Assembly (NCBI GenBank): GCA_021792635.1
Contig: JAJYUH010000004.1
Coordinates: 1-54,561, forward strand
DNA length: 54,561 bases
Reading direction: 5' to 3'
From: Natronospirales bacterium
Lineage (GTDB): Bacteria > Pseudomonadota > Gammaproteobacteria > Natronospirales > REEB76
Below, piece after piece: positions 1 to 8,360 of this stretch. A program made the position numbers and the translations under genes. Under the pieces are notes generated by a model that saw only the letters and a program-made list of their open reading frames with translations, searched no databases and was not told where the DNA came from. Each line of letters begins with the position of its first letter. Position 1 is the stretch's first letter.

Positions 1-126
1 GAGGCGTGAGGCGTGAGGCGTGAGGCGTGAGGCGTGAGGCGTGAGGCGTGAGGCGTGAGGCGTGAGGCGTGAGGCGTGAGGCGTGAGGCGTGAGGCGTGA
101 GGCGTGAGGCGTGAGGCGTGAGGCGT
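1..126. repeat. Tandem heptamer array (GAGGCGT)18
   Basis: Eighteen uninterrupted, perfect copies of the 7-bp unit GAGGCGT run from the first base of the window. The array probably continues beyond the edge, which may be why the assembly stops here. Shorter heptamer-like runs of the same flavour occur between other genes (about 881-898 and 49244-49263). The unit length is not a multiple of three, and no gene crosses the array. Confidence 0.97.
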
Positions 127-214
127 GCAAAAGTATGACAGCGCTTTATTCCGCGTCAAGGTACTTTGATATTCTTTTCTTAATTCCCCACTCCTAATCC
201 CTCGCACCTCACTT

Positions 215-859
215 CTAACCGGCGTCCGCCTGCTTCTCCGGCGTCGCATCGGTGAACGCTTTCAGCGTCAGACAGTGATCGTGGATGCGCCTGATAGCCG
301 GAAACGGGGCAAGATCAATCTCAAAACGCCTGGCATTGAACACCTGCGGCACCAGACAGATATCGGCGAGTGTCGGCTGCTCGCCGTGGCAGAACTTGCC
401 GGTAGCCGGATTGCCGCTCAGCAGTTTCTCCAGCGCGTTGAAGCCCTCGATGATCCAATGGCGATACCACCTGTTGCGGGCGGCTTCGTCGGCACCGAAT
501 TCCTTCTCCAGATATTTCAGAATCCGCTGGTTGTTGACCGGATGAATGTCGCAGGCGATGAGTTGGGCGAGCGCCCGCACCCGCGCGCGGCCGGAAGCAT
601 CCTTCGGCAGCAGTGGCGGCTGCGGATGGGTTTCCTCCAGGTATTCAATGATGGCGAGGGATTGCGTCAGTACATGCCCCTGATCCACAAGCGCCGGCAC
701 CAAGCCTTGCGGATTAATTGCCTTGTATTCCAGCGTGTGCTGCTGGCCGCCGTCCTTCACCAGATGCACGTAGCGGTAATCCGCCCTCAAACCTTTCAGA
801 TTGAGCGCAATGCGCACCCGGTAAGCGGCTGATGATCGAAAGTAAGTATAAAGTTCCAT
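215..859 (-). CDS. maiA: Maleylacetoacetate isomerase (GST zeta class)
   Basis: Isomerises 4-maleylacetoacetate to 4-fumarylacetoacetate with glutathione as cofactor, the step after HmgA in homogentisate breakdown. The product is 214 residues, normal for the family. It opens with MELYTYFRSSAAYRVRIAL; the SSxxxxRVRIAL segment is the zeta-class glutathione-binding signature. A thioredoxin-like N-terminal half with the SLAIIEYLEE motif (glutathione gamma-glutamyl contact) is followed by an all-helical C-terminal half. I start at the ATG at 857-859, because the ten residues available upstream are not family-like. It is the last gene of the minus-strand operon, 33 bp after fahA. The spacer holds GTGA-rich heptamer-like repeats. 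Confidence 0.93.
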   Translation of the reverse strand: MELYTYFRSSAAYRVRIALNLKGLRADYRYVHLVKDGGQQHTLEYKAINPQGLVPALVDQGHVLTQSLAIIEYLEETHPQPPLLPKDASGRARVRALAQLIACDIHPVNNQRILKYLEKEFGADEAARNRWYRHWIIEGFNALEKLLSGNPATGKFCHGEQPTLADICLVPQVFNARRFEIDLAPFPAIRRIHDHCLTLKAFTDATPEKQADAG

Positions 860-892
860 TGCCTTGTTCTGCGGTTCCATACCCCTCACCCT

Positions 893-1996
893 TCACCCCT
901 TGTATTTCTCCACCGTCTGCTCAATGGCGCCGAAGATTGAAGCGCCGGCTTTATCCAGCATCTCGATGCGCACTTGGTCGCCGAATTTCATGAAAGGCGT
1001 GCTGGGTTTACCGGTCTTGATGATTTCCAGCACGCGCTTCTCCGCCAGACAGGACGAGCCCTTGGACTCGTCCTGGTTGGCAACCGTCCCGGAGCCGACG
1101 ATGGAGCCAGCCGCCAACGGCCGGGTTTTGGCGGTATGGGCAATCAACTGCGGGAAATTGAACTGCATGTCCACCCCTGCGTTGGGCTCGCCGAACAGTT
1201 TGCCATTGAGGTGCGTGACCAGCGGCAAATGTACTTTGCCGTCTTTCCAGGCATCACCCAGTTCGTCCGGCGTCACGGCGACAGGTGCAAGGGTTGAACG
1301 AGGTTTACCTTGCAGGAAGCCGAAACCCTTGGCCAGCTCCTCGGGAATCAGGTTGCGCAGCGACACATCGTTGATAAGCAGCACCAGTTTTATGTGCTTG
1401 GCGGCCTCCGTAGGCGTCACGCCCATGGGCACATCGTCCGTCACCACGCCCACCTCGGATTCGAAGTCTATGCCCCAGGCTTCATCCGCCATGCGGATGG
1501 GCTCCGTGGGCGCGAGAAAACTGTCGCTCACCGCCTGGTACATGAGCGGGTCATGCAGGAAGCTCGGCGGCATTTCCGCGCCGCGCGCCCTCCGCACCCG
1601 CTCCACATGAGCAAGGTAGGCGCTGCCGTCCACGAACTGTGGCGCGCGCGGCAGCGCGGCAGCCAGGTCGCTCACATTCAACTCAAAGGTGTTGGTAACC
1701 CTGCCATTTTCCAGTGTTTCAGATAATTCCTTCATGGCTTGCTGGTATGCGGGCACATCAACCTCCCGGTGCCGTACTTTCATGTCCGCCGTCATTGTCT
1801 CGGTGTACTCAGCGATCTTGTCCTTGAAGTTGATCGAACCATAGACAAGTTCCAGCTTGCGCTCGACTTCCGTCCAGTTTTCCAGGGCCTGCAGCAGGGT
1901 CGCAGCAATGCCCGGTACTTCGACCGCATGCTGCAGCTTTTTGTCCACCACGATCAGGGCGCCATCGCGGCCGTTCTTTAAACTGGCAAACTTCAT
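893..1996 (-). CDS. fahA: Fumarylacetoacetate hydrolase family protein
   Basis: Probable fumarylacetoacetase, cleaving fumarylacetoacetate to fumarate and acetoacetate, the last step of tyrosine degradation. It is 367 residues, starting MKFASLKNGRDG. An N-terminal FAH-type region precedes the catalytic FAH domain, where GIDFESEVGVV carries the acidic metal-binding residues and the GSGTVAN segment follows. It is shorter than eukaryotic FAH (about 420), as is usual in bacteria. Co-directional with hmgA and maiA, so the catabolic role is supported by context; the family also includes other 2-oxo hydrolases, so exact substrate is inferred. A dispersed hairpin-type repeat sits between its start and the hmgA stop. 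Confidence 0.88.
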   Translation of the reverse strand: MKFASLKNGRDGALIVVDKKLQHAVEVPGIAATLLQALENWTEVERKLELVYGSINFKDKIAEYTETMTADMKVRHREVDVPAYQQAMKELSETLENGRVTNTFELNVSDLAAALPRAPQFVDGSAYLAHVERVRRARGAEMPPSFLHDPLMYQAVSDSFLAPTEPIRMADEAWGIDFESEVGVVTDDVPMGVTPTEAAKHIKLVLLINDVSLRNLIPEELAKGFGFLQGKPRSTLAPVAVTPDELGDAWKDGKVHLPLVTHLNGKLFGEPNAGVDMQFNFPQLIAHTAKTRPLAAGSIVGSGTVANQDESKGSSCLAEKRVLEIIKTGKPSTPFMKFGDQVRIEMLDKAGASIFGAIEQTVEKYKG

Positions 1997-2043
1997 TCTG
2001 ATTTGCTCCAAATATAATGACGACCGATGCACATTTAATTCAG

Positions 2044-2123
2044 GTGCTGCGTACTGGGTACTGCGTGCTGCGCGAAAGAATCCTCACTTCTGTTACGCAG
2101 CACTTAGCACGCAGAACGCAGCA
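2044..2123. repeat. Dispersed hairpin-forming repeat, copy A
   Basis: The spacer between hmgA and fahA is almost filled by an imperfect inverted repeat. The left arm contains GGTACTGCGTGCTG (2057-2070) and the right arm CGCAGCACTTAGCACGCAG (2096-2114). The same arm sequences recur in copy B (36868-36954), in the same orientation relative to transcription and again touching the stop codon of the upstream gene. It could fold in the mRNA. Confidence 0.8.
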
Positions 2124-3449
2124 CTACTTCTTGTATGGGTCGAAATGCTTCCTGATTCCCTGCCAGCACTGCCAGTAATCAGATTGCAACTCTTGCGCTT
2201 CTATGGCCTGTTGCGTCGGATGAATGACGTGGCGGGTCTCGAACATGAAGGCCATGGTGTCGGTGACGTGCTGTGGTTTGGTGGTGTCCGCCGCCACGGC
2301 CTTTTCGTAGCTGGCGGCGTCCGGTCCGTGGCCGCTCATGCAGTTGTGCAGCGAGGCGCCGCCCGGCACGAAGCCGCCGCTCTTGCCGCCTTCCTTGGCG
2401 TCGTACACGCCGGCGATGAGCCCCATGAATTCCGATGCCACATTGCGGTGGAACCAGGGCGGTCGGAAGCTGTGTTCCGCCACCAGCCAGCGCGGCGGGA
2501 AGATCACGAAATCCATGTTGGCGGTGCCGGGCGTGTCGCTCTGGGAGGTCAGCACCGTGAAGATGGAAGGATCGGGATGGTCGTAGCTGATGGAGCCGAT
2601 GGCGTTGAAGCGCGTGAGGTCATACTTGTAGGGCGCGTGGTTGCCGTGCCAGGCCACCACGTCCAGGGGCGAATGACCGATTTCCGCCGACCACAGGCGG
2701 CCTTGGAATTTGGCCAGCAATCCGAATTTGCCCTCCACATCCTCATAATCTGCAATGGGGTACAAAAAATCCCGCGCATTGGCCAGCGAGTTGGAACCGA
2801 TGGGCCCGAGTTCCGGCAGGCGCAGCGGCGCGCCGAAATTCTCCCCCAGGTAGCCCCGCGCATGGCCGTCGGGCAACTCCACGCGGAAGCGGATACCGCG
2901 CGGGATTACGGCGATCTCCAGCGGCGCCACTTCCAGCACACCCAGCTCCGTGGCCAGGCGCAGCCGGCCCTGCTGCGGGACGATCAGCAGTTCGCCGTCG
3001 GCGTCGTAGAAGAATCGGCCCTGCATAGAGTGGTTGGCGACATACACATAAACGCCGATGCCGCTCTGGGTCGCCGCACTGCCGTTGCCCGCGATCGTGA
3101 ACAGGCCGTCCACAAAATCGGTGGGTTTGACGGGCAGCGGAAACGGATTCCAGCGCAACGGGCTGGGCGTGGCCGGCTGTTCGTCAAAGCGGTTGTGGAA
3201 GGCACCGTCCTTGAGCAAGGCAAACGGTTTGTGCACCGCCGCCGGCCGAATGCGGTACAGCCAACTGCGGCGGTTGGCGTGGCGCGGCGCGGTAAATGCC
3301 GTGCCCGAGAGCTGCTCGGCATACAAGCCGTAGGGCGCTTTCTGCGGCGAGTTCTGGCCCGCCGGCAGCGCCCCCGGCAATGCCTCGCTGGCATGTTCGT
3401 TGCCGAAACCGGACTGATAATCCGGCGCCGGCGCCGCCACCTGTGTCAT
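2124..3449 (-). CDS. hmgA: Homogentisate 1,2-dioxygenase
   Basis: Opens the aromatic ring of homogentisate to maleylacetoacetate using Fe(II) and O2. The product is 441 residues, normal for the family, from the ATG at 3447-3449 ([20 protein letters not shown]). [19 protein letters not shown] is a hallmark N-terminus. The C-terminal cupin holds [15 protein letters not shown], which supplies the His and Glu iron ligands, and [12 protein letters not shown], which carries the further His. It follows the small membrane protein gene in the operon (87-bp gap) and precedes fahA and maiA, so pathway order matches gene order. Twenty-three codons are available upstream but are not family-like. Confidence 0.97.
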   Translation of the reverse strand: MTQVAAPAPDYQSGFGNEHASEALPGALPAGQNSPQKAPYGLYAEQLSGTAFTAPRHANRRSWLYRIRPAAVHKPFALLKDGAFHNRFDEQPATPSPLRWNPFPLPVKPTDFVDGLFTIAGNGSAATQSGIGVYVYVANHSMQGRFFYDADGELLIVPQQGRLRLATELGVLEVAPLEIAVIPRGIRFRVELPDGHARGYLGENFGAPLRLPELGPIGSNSLANARDFLYPIADYEDVEGKFGLLAKFQGRLWSAEIGHSPLDVVAWHGNHAPYKYDLTRFNAIGSISYDHPDPSIFTVLTSQSDTPGTANMDFVIFPPRWLVAEHSFRPPWFHRNVASEFMGLIAGVYDAKEGGKSGGFVPGGASLHNCMSGHGPDAASYEKAVAADTTKPQHVTDTMAFMFETRHVIHPTQQAIEAQELQSDYWQCWQGIRKHFDPYKK

Positions 3450-3536
3450 GTGGGGTTCAAGCGTGTTCCGCTCCCGGTTCATTCCCCGCTCCTGCCATTG
3501 CGGTCGCGTGTGCTGCACCGCCTCTGCATTTTCCGC

Positions 3537-4067
3537 TCACGCATGCGGTTCAAGCGCCTGCCGTGCGGCCCGCCGACCCGAAAATTTTGCGGACACATAG
3601 GCGCACAGCCACGGCGCGAACGGGAAAACCACGAACGACTCGAAGTCTCCCACCGGGCTGTGCAGATCGCGCCGCATCATGGCGTCCCAGGCGGTCGCCG
3701 CCCGCCCGCCGGTCAGAGAGAGATACAGGTCGGAACGCTGCAGAATGGCGAAGACCAGCAATACGGCGGCCATGAACAGCGCGCACCAGAGCATCCGCGG
3801 GCGGCACAGCCGCACCAGCACGACGGCGGCCAATGCCCCCGAGACCAGCAGCAGCAACAGCCATCCGCCGAAATCCCACAGCGCGTGCGTCATTTGCGGA
3901 TGGTCCGGCCACACGATACCGATGGCGATGCCGAACCGGGTGATTTCCGGCGCCACGTTGTTGAGCAGCGCCACCGCCACGCCATAGGCCACGAGCGCCA
4001 GCAGCGTGCCGCCGGTGACTCTGGCTGCCGCGTACAAGGTACTCTGCATGCTGGGGGCCTCGGGCAT
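3537..4067 (-). CDS. Hypothetical multi-pass membrane protein in the homogentisate operon
   Basis: I do not recognise this 176-residue protein. Hydrophobic stretches near residues 17-38, 66-87, 91-110 and perhaps 144-160 predict three or four membrane helices, with a basic C-terminal tail (KFSGRRAARQ). No catalytic or transporter motif is visible. It starts only 6 bp after the hppD stop, so it is very likely co-transcribed and possibly translationally coupled. Position between hppD and hmgA suggests a role in uptake, efflux or membrane handling of an aromatic intermediate, but this is context only. Met7 (ATG ending at 4049) is an alternative start. Confidence 0.75.
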   Translation of the reverse strand: MPEAPSMQSTLYAAARVTGGTLLALVAYGVAVALLNNVAPEITRFGIAIGIVWPDHPQMTHALWDFGGWLLLLLVSGALAAVVLVRLCRPRMLWCALFMAAVLLVFAILQRSDLYLSLTGGRAATAWDAMMRRDLHSPVGDFESFVVFPFAPWLCAYVSAKFSGRRAARQALEPHA

Positions 4068-4073
4068 GGGGTA

Positions 4074-5129
4074 TTACAATACACCGCGCTTCATCTGGTC
4101 CCGTTCGATGGCCAGAAACAGTGCACGGAAATTGCCTTCGCCGAAACCCTCGTTACCCTTACGCTGGATGACCTCGAAGAAGATGGGACCGATGCAGTTC
4201 TGCGTGAAGATTTGCAGCAACTGCTTGCTGGGATTCTCCCGGTCGGCGTCAATCAGTACCCTGTCCCTGCGCATGCGCGCCAGATCTTCGCCGTGGTTGG
4301 GTACACGCTCATCTACCATCTCGTAATAGGCGTCCGGTGTATCCAGGAATTCCACCCTGTTGCGCTGCATGGCTTCCACCGTTTCGTACACGTTGTCCGT
4401 GAACAGCGCGACGTGCTGGATGCCCTCGCCCCGGTACTGGCGCAGGTATTCGGCGATCTGGGACTTGTCATCGGCGGATTCATTCAGCGGAATGCGCACC
4501 TTGCCGTCAGGACTGGCCATGGCGCGGGAAAACAACCCGGTCTTCATGCCCTTGATGTCGAAGTAGCGGATTTCGTGGAAGTTGAACAGGCGCTCATAGT
4601 AACCCGCCCAGGTGTTCATCTCGCCCTGGTGCACGTTGTGGGTGAGATGGTCTATGTAAGTGAGCCCGACCCCCCTGGGATGCGGGTCCACATCCGGCAG
4701 ATACCCGTATTCCTTCGCATACACGTCGCCCTGTTCATATCCATCCGCCATGTAGAGGATACTGCCGCCGATGCCTTCGATCATGGGGATATCGAGCGCC
4801 GCAGTCTCCGGCTTATGGGTAATCTTCTTTGCGCCCTTGTCCAGCGCCCTGGCCAAGGCCAGCCTGGCATCCTTGACGCGGACCGCGAAGCCCACGGCGC
4901 AGGGACCGTGTTTCCGGGTGAAATCGGCGGCAAAACCGCCGGGTTCCTCGTTTACCAGGAAATTGATGCCGTTCTGACGGTACAGGGTGATGTTTTTCCT
5001 GCGATGCCTGGCGACCGCGGTAAAACCCATGTTCCTGAACAGGGTGTGCAGGAGCTTCGGATCCGGAGCGGCGTACTCCACAAATTCGAAGCCGTCGGTT
5101 CCCATGGGGTTGTCATAGACTTGGGTCAT
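4074..5129 (-). CDS. hppD: 4-hydroxyphenylpyruvate dioxygenase
   Basis: Converts 4-hydroxyphenylpyruvate to homogentisate with Fe(II) and O2. It is 351 residues with two vicinal-oxygen-chelate domains. The iron facial triad is visible: His in IDHLTHNVHQG, His in GIQHVALFTDN and Glu in FFEVIQRKGNEGFGEGNF near the C-terminus. The start MTQVYDNPMGTDGFEFVEYA is standard and is preceded by an AGAGGTG ribosome binding site. It lies downstream of kynA (87-bp gap) and 6 bp upstream of the membrane protein gene. The aminotransferase that would supply its substrate is not in the window. Confidence 0.97.
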   Translation of the reverse strand: MTQVYDNPMGTDGFEFVEYAAPDPKLLHTLFRNMGFTAVARHRRKNITLYRQNGINFLVNEEPGGFAADFTRKHGPCAVGFAVRVKDARLALARALDKGAKKITHKPETAALDIPMIEGIGGSILYMADGYEQGDVYAKEYGYLPDVDPHPRGVGLTYIDHLTHNVHQGEMNTWAGYYERLFNFHEIRYFDIKGMKTGLFSRAMASPDGKVRIPLNESADDKSQIAEYLRQYRGEGIQHVALFTDNVYETVEAMQRNRVEFLDTPDAYYEMVDERVPNHGEDLARMRRDRVLIDADRENPSKQLLQIFTQNCIGPIFFEVIQRKGNEGFGEGNFRALFLAIERDQMKRGVL

Positions 5130-5216
5130 CGCTGCACCTCTGCAAACCTTAATCCGCGGCCCGGTCCAACGGCCTGAATATCCGGTAATTCATTATACCG
5201 CCCGGCCGCACGCAGC

Positions 5217-6089
5217 CTAAAGCGGGTCAAGCCCCTGCCTGGAGATGCCGATCTCCGTACGCACATCAATCAGTTCCGGGAAAAAGGTGAGATTCAGGGC
5301 CTGCTTGAGGAAGTTTACGCCGGAAGAGCCGCCGGTGCCTTGCTTGTAGCCGATGATGCGTTCCACGGTCTTCATGTGGCGGAAGCGCCAGAGCTGGAAG
5401 TATTCCTCCACGTCCACCAGCTTCTCGCACATCTCGTAGGCATCCCACCACTTGCGGGTGTCCTCGTAGATGGTCTTGAACACGGCGGTGACTCCGGCAT
5501 GGCGCTCATAGGGCTGGGACCAGTCCCGCTCCAGGCGTTCCTTCGGAACCGGCAGGCCGCGGCGGGCGAGGTAACGCAGAAATTCGTCATAAAGACTCGG
5601 CCGGTTCAGCAGCCCGCTCAGTTCCTGATGGACAGCCGTATCGTGGCGGAACACCTCCACCAGCTCCGCCGCCTTGTTGCCCAGCATGAACTCCATGGCC
5701 CGGTACTGGGGTGACTGGAAGCCGGACGCGGTGCCGAGCACCTCCCGGAACTCGGCGTACTCGGTGGGTGTCAGGGTCTCCAGCACCGCCCACTGGTTGA
5801 ACAACTGCATCTGGATCTGCTTGATGCGCGAGAGAATCTTGAAGCAGGGCTCCAACTGGTCCTGTTGCACGTGGCGGATGGCGGCGGCGAGTTCATGCAG
5901 CACCAGCTTGATCCACAATTCCGAAGTCTGGTGCTGGATGATGAACAGCATCTCGTCGTGGTGCGGCGGAGCACTCAGGGGCTTTTGGGCGGACAACAGC
6001 CGGTCGAGGCACAGATAGCCCGCATAGGTCAGCCGGCCCTTGAGGTCCGTGTGGATGCCCTGCTCCAGCTCGCGTTTGTTGGCGGTCAT
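5217..6089 (-). CDS. kynA: Tryptophan 2,3-dioxygenase
   Basis: Haem enzyme that oxidises L-tryptophan to N-formylkynurenine, the first step of the kynurenine route. It is 290 residues from the ATG at 6087-6089. [14 protein letters not shown] is the conserved N-terminal helix lining the active site. [12 protein letters not shown] holds the proximal haem histidine, and [12 protein letters not shown] is the conserved substrate-carboxylate loop. No kynurenine formamidase or kynureninase gene is nearby, so the later steps must be elsewhere. It is the first gene of the leftward operon and diverges from the E1alpha gene across about 218 bp. Confidence 0.96.
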   Translation of the reverse strand: MTANKRELEQGIHTDLKGRLTYAGYLCLDRLLSAQKPLSAPPHHDEMLFIIQHQTSELWIKLVLHELAAAIRHVQQDQLEPCFKILSRIKQIQMQLFNQWAVLETLTPTEYAEFREVLGTASGFQSPQYRAMEFMLGNKAAELVEVFRHDTAVHQELSGLLNRPSLYDEFLRYLARRGLPVPKERLERDWSQPYERHAGVTAVFKTIYEDTRKWWDAYEMCEKLVDVEEYFQLWRFRHMKTVERIIGYKQGTGGSSGVNFLKQALNLTFFPELIDVRTEIGISRQGLDPL

Positions 6090-6188
6090 GGGGCTGCCCT
6101 TTGCATGAGGGATGTGCGGCCATTCTAGCCGAGAAGACACTCGCGGCCGGGCGGACACCTCAAGACGGAAGTCCCCGGAGGGGTCATG

Positions 6189-6194
6189 TATAAT
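6189..6194 (+). promoter_or_regulatory. Possible -10 box and GC-rich leader hairpin for the E1alpha-E1beta-E2 operon
   Basis: A perfect TATAAT lies at 6189-6194 in the region divergent from kynA. No good -35 hexamer stands at 17 bp. Immediately downstream a GC-rich inverted repeat (about 6198-6212, GGGCCCCGC against GCGGGGGTCC) would form a stem in the leader. The coding start is TTG at 6308, with GAGGAGG about 8 bp upstream. Confidence 0.45.
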
Positions 6195-6307
6195 TGCGGG
6201 CCCCGCCGCAAGCGGGGGTCCAGAACGGCCACATTCCGACTGAATCAGCCTGACCTTACGCCGCCCGGAACCAGGCTTCCGGGGCGCGAACGCGAGGAGG
6301 ATGCAAT

Positions 6308-7387
6308 TTGAAGACCGTCGCCAGTTTCAAGATCCAGTACAGCCAGTACCTGGATGCCGAAGGCAAGCTCACCCAAAATAAACTCCCCCGGTTCGCCGAG
6401 AACCGCGACGAGCTCCTCAAGATGTACCGCATGATGTCGTTCGTGCGGGTGTTCGACACCAAGGCCGTCGCCCTGCAGCGCACCGGCCAACTGGGCACCT
6501 ACGCTTCCTGCCTCGGTCATGAAGCCACCCATGTCGGCATCGGTGCCGCCATGCAGCCCGAGGATGCTTTTTTCCCCATGTACCGCGAGTACGGCGCGCA
6601 ATTCTGGCGCGGCGTGAAACCCCACGAGGTGCTGCTGTTCTGGGGCGGCGACGAGCGTGGCAGCAACTTCTCCGGCCCCCAACATGATTTTGCCTGGGCG
6701 GTACCCATCGCCACCCAATGTCATCACGCCGCCGGCGCGGCCATGGCTTTCAAACTGCGCAAGGAAAAACGCGCCGCCGTGAGCGTGATCGGCGACGGCG
6801 GCACTTCGCAAGGTGATTTCTACGAATCCCTGAATGCCGCCGGCGCATGGCGGCTGCCGGCGGTGTTCGTGGTCTCCAACAACATGTGGGCCATCTCCGT
6901 GCCGCTCTCCGCCCAGACCGCCTGCGAGACGCTGGCGCAGAAGGCTATCGCCGCCGGTATCGAGGGCGTGCAGGTGGATGGCAACGACATCATCGCCGTG
7001 CGCGATATCATGGAATACAGCCTCGACAAAGCGCGTTCCGGCAAAGGGCCGACGCTGGTGGAGGCCCTCACCTACCGCATCAGCGATCACACCACCGCCG
7101 ACGACGCCAGCCGCTACCGCAACAAGGAAGAAGTGGAAGAGGCGAAGAGGAGGGAACCGCTGATCCGCATCCGCAAGTACCTCACAGACATCGGCGCCTG
7201 GGATCAGAAGAAGGAAGACAAACTGCTGGCGGAATGCGCCGAGCAGGTGGATACCGAGGTAAAGCTGTACAAAGATGCCGGCAAGCCACCGCTGGAATCC
7301 ATGTTCGACCACATGTTCGCCAATCTGCCGGAGGGCCTGATCGCACAGCGCGAGGCCGCCGCCGAGGAGGGCCGTCAACATGGCTAA
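6308..7387 (+). CDS. 2-oxo acid (pyruvate or branched-chain) dehydrogenase E1 alpha subunit
   Basis: Thiamine-diphosphate-dependent decarboxylase subunit of a 2-oxo acid dehydrogenase complex, 359 residues. The ThDP/Mg signature runs from [15 protein letters not shown] to VVSNN (about residues 160-193). The family phosphorylation-loop region [13 protein letters not shown] follows. The start is TTG at 6308, preceded by a strong GAGGAGG; an ATG at 6301 is out of frame. The stop overlaps the E1beta start by 8 bp. The heterodimeric E1 architecture is used by both PdhA-type and BkdA-type complexes, so the substrate cannot be fixed from sequence. Placement beside amino acid catabolism keeps the branched-chain option open. 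Confidence 0.9.
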   Translation: MKTVASFKIQYSQYLDAEGKLTQNKLPRFAENRDELLKMYRMMSFVRVFDTKAVALQRTGQLGTYASCLGHEATHVGIGAAMQPEDAFFPMYREYGAQFWRGVKPHEVLLFWGGDERGSNFSGPQHDFAWAVPIATQCHHAAGAAMAFKLRKEKRAAVSVIGDGGTSQGDFYESLNAAGAWRLPAVFVVSNNMWAISVPLSAQTACETLAQKAIAAGIEGVQVDGNDIIAVRDIMEYSLDKARSGKGPTLVEALTYRISDHTTADDASRYRNKEEVEEAKRREPLIRIRKYLTDIGAWDQKKEDKLLAECAEQVDTEVKLYKDAGKPPLESMFDHMFANLPEGLIAQREAAAEEGRQHG

Positions 7388-8357
7388 GGTGACGATGGTG
7401 GAAGCCATCACCCTGGCGATGGCCTACGAACTGGAACACGATCCCGCCGTGGTGGTGCTGGGCGAGGATGTGGGCGTGAACGGCGGGGTGTTCCGGGCCA
7501 CCGCCGGCCTGCAACAGCGCTTCGGCAAGGAGCGCGTCATGGATACGCCGCTGGCGGAGGCGCTCATCGCCGGCATGTCCATCGGCATGGCGGCCCAGGG
7601 CATGAAACCGGTGGCGGAAATCCAGTTCTCCGGCTTCATCTACCCCACTGTGGACCAGATGATCAACCACGCGGGACGGCTGCGCACCCGCACCCGCGGC
7701 CGCTTGCACGTACCCATGGTATTGCGCGCGCCTTCCGGCGGCGGCATCCATGCACCGGAGCATCATTCCGAAAGCAACGAGGCGCTGTTCGCGCACATGC
7801 CCGGCATCCGCACGCTGATGCCCTCCTCGCCGGCGCGTGCCTACGGCCTCTTGCTCGCCGCCATCCGCGATCCGGACCCGGTGGTGTTCCTGGAGCCCAC
7901 GCGCCTGTACCGCCTCAACAAGCAGGAGGTGGAGGACAACGGTGAGGCGCTGCCGCTGGATACCTGCTTCGTGCTGCGCGAGGGTGAGGATGTGACGTTG
8001 GTATCCTGGGGTGCCATGCTTCACGAGACCCTGCAGGTCGCGGCAAAGCTCGCCGAAGAAGGCGTGGGCTGCGAAGTGATTGATCTCGCCAGCGTGAGTC
8101 CCATTGATTTCGAGACCATCCTCGAATCAGTGAAAAAGACCGGGCGGCTGGCCATCATCCATGAAGCGCCGAAAAACTGCGGCGTGGGTGCGGAAATCGC
8201 CGCCACGGTTGCCGAGAAAGCCCTCTATTCGTTGAAAGCGCCCATCGAGCGCGTCACCGGTTATGACATCCCCATGCCGCTGTTCAAGCTGGAACACGAC
8301 TACATGCCCAGCGTGGAGCGCGTCATCCAGGGCATCCGCAAGGTGTTGGAGGCTTAA
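7380..8357 (+). CDS. 2-oxo acid dehydrogenase E1 beta subunit
   Basis: Partner of the E1alpha subunit; together they decarboxylate the 2-oxo acid and pass the acyl group to lipoyl-E2. It is 325 residues, starting [14 protein letters not shown]. The transketolase-like pyrimidine-binding domain (about residues 1-175) contains LGEDVGVNGGVF, then DTPLAEALIAG and the potassium-site region. The C-terminal transketolase domain contains VTLVSWGAM and the conserved LAIIHEAPKNCGVGAEIAA segment. It overlaps the E1alpha stop by 8 bp and is 3 bp from E2, so the three are translated as one unit. Confidence 0.93.
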   Translation: MAKVTMVEAITLAMAYELEHDPAVVVLGEDVGVNGGVFRATAGLQQRFGKERVMDTPLAEALIAGMSIGMAAQGMKPVAEIQFSGFIYPTVDQMINHAGRLRTRTRGRLHVPMVLRAPSGGGIHAPEHHSESNEALFAHMPGIRTLMPSSPARAYGLLLAAIRDPDPVVFLEPTRLYRLNKQEVEDNGEALPLDTCFVLREGEDVTLVSWGAMLHETLQVAAKLAEEGVGCEVIDLASVSPIDFETILESVKKTGRLAIIHEAPKNCGVGAEIAATVAEKALYSLKAPIERVTGYDIPMPLFKLEHDYMPSVERVIQGIRKVLEA

Positions 8358-8360
8358 GCC

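Noticed and set aside
1..126. CRISPR array
   Set aside because: The 7-bp units are contiguous with no unique spacers and no cas genes are present.
1857..5177. Plus-strand open frame of about 1100 codons across fahA, hmgA and hppD
   Set aside because: It is antisense to three clearly conserved enzymes, has a His/Arg/Gln-rich unnatural composition and no domain. Long antisense frames are expected in high-GC DNA.
6245..7411. Minus-strand frame of about 390 codons opposite the E1alpha gene
   Set aside because: It mirrors the real gene over its full length and has no start-site support; composition is typical of a shadow frame.
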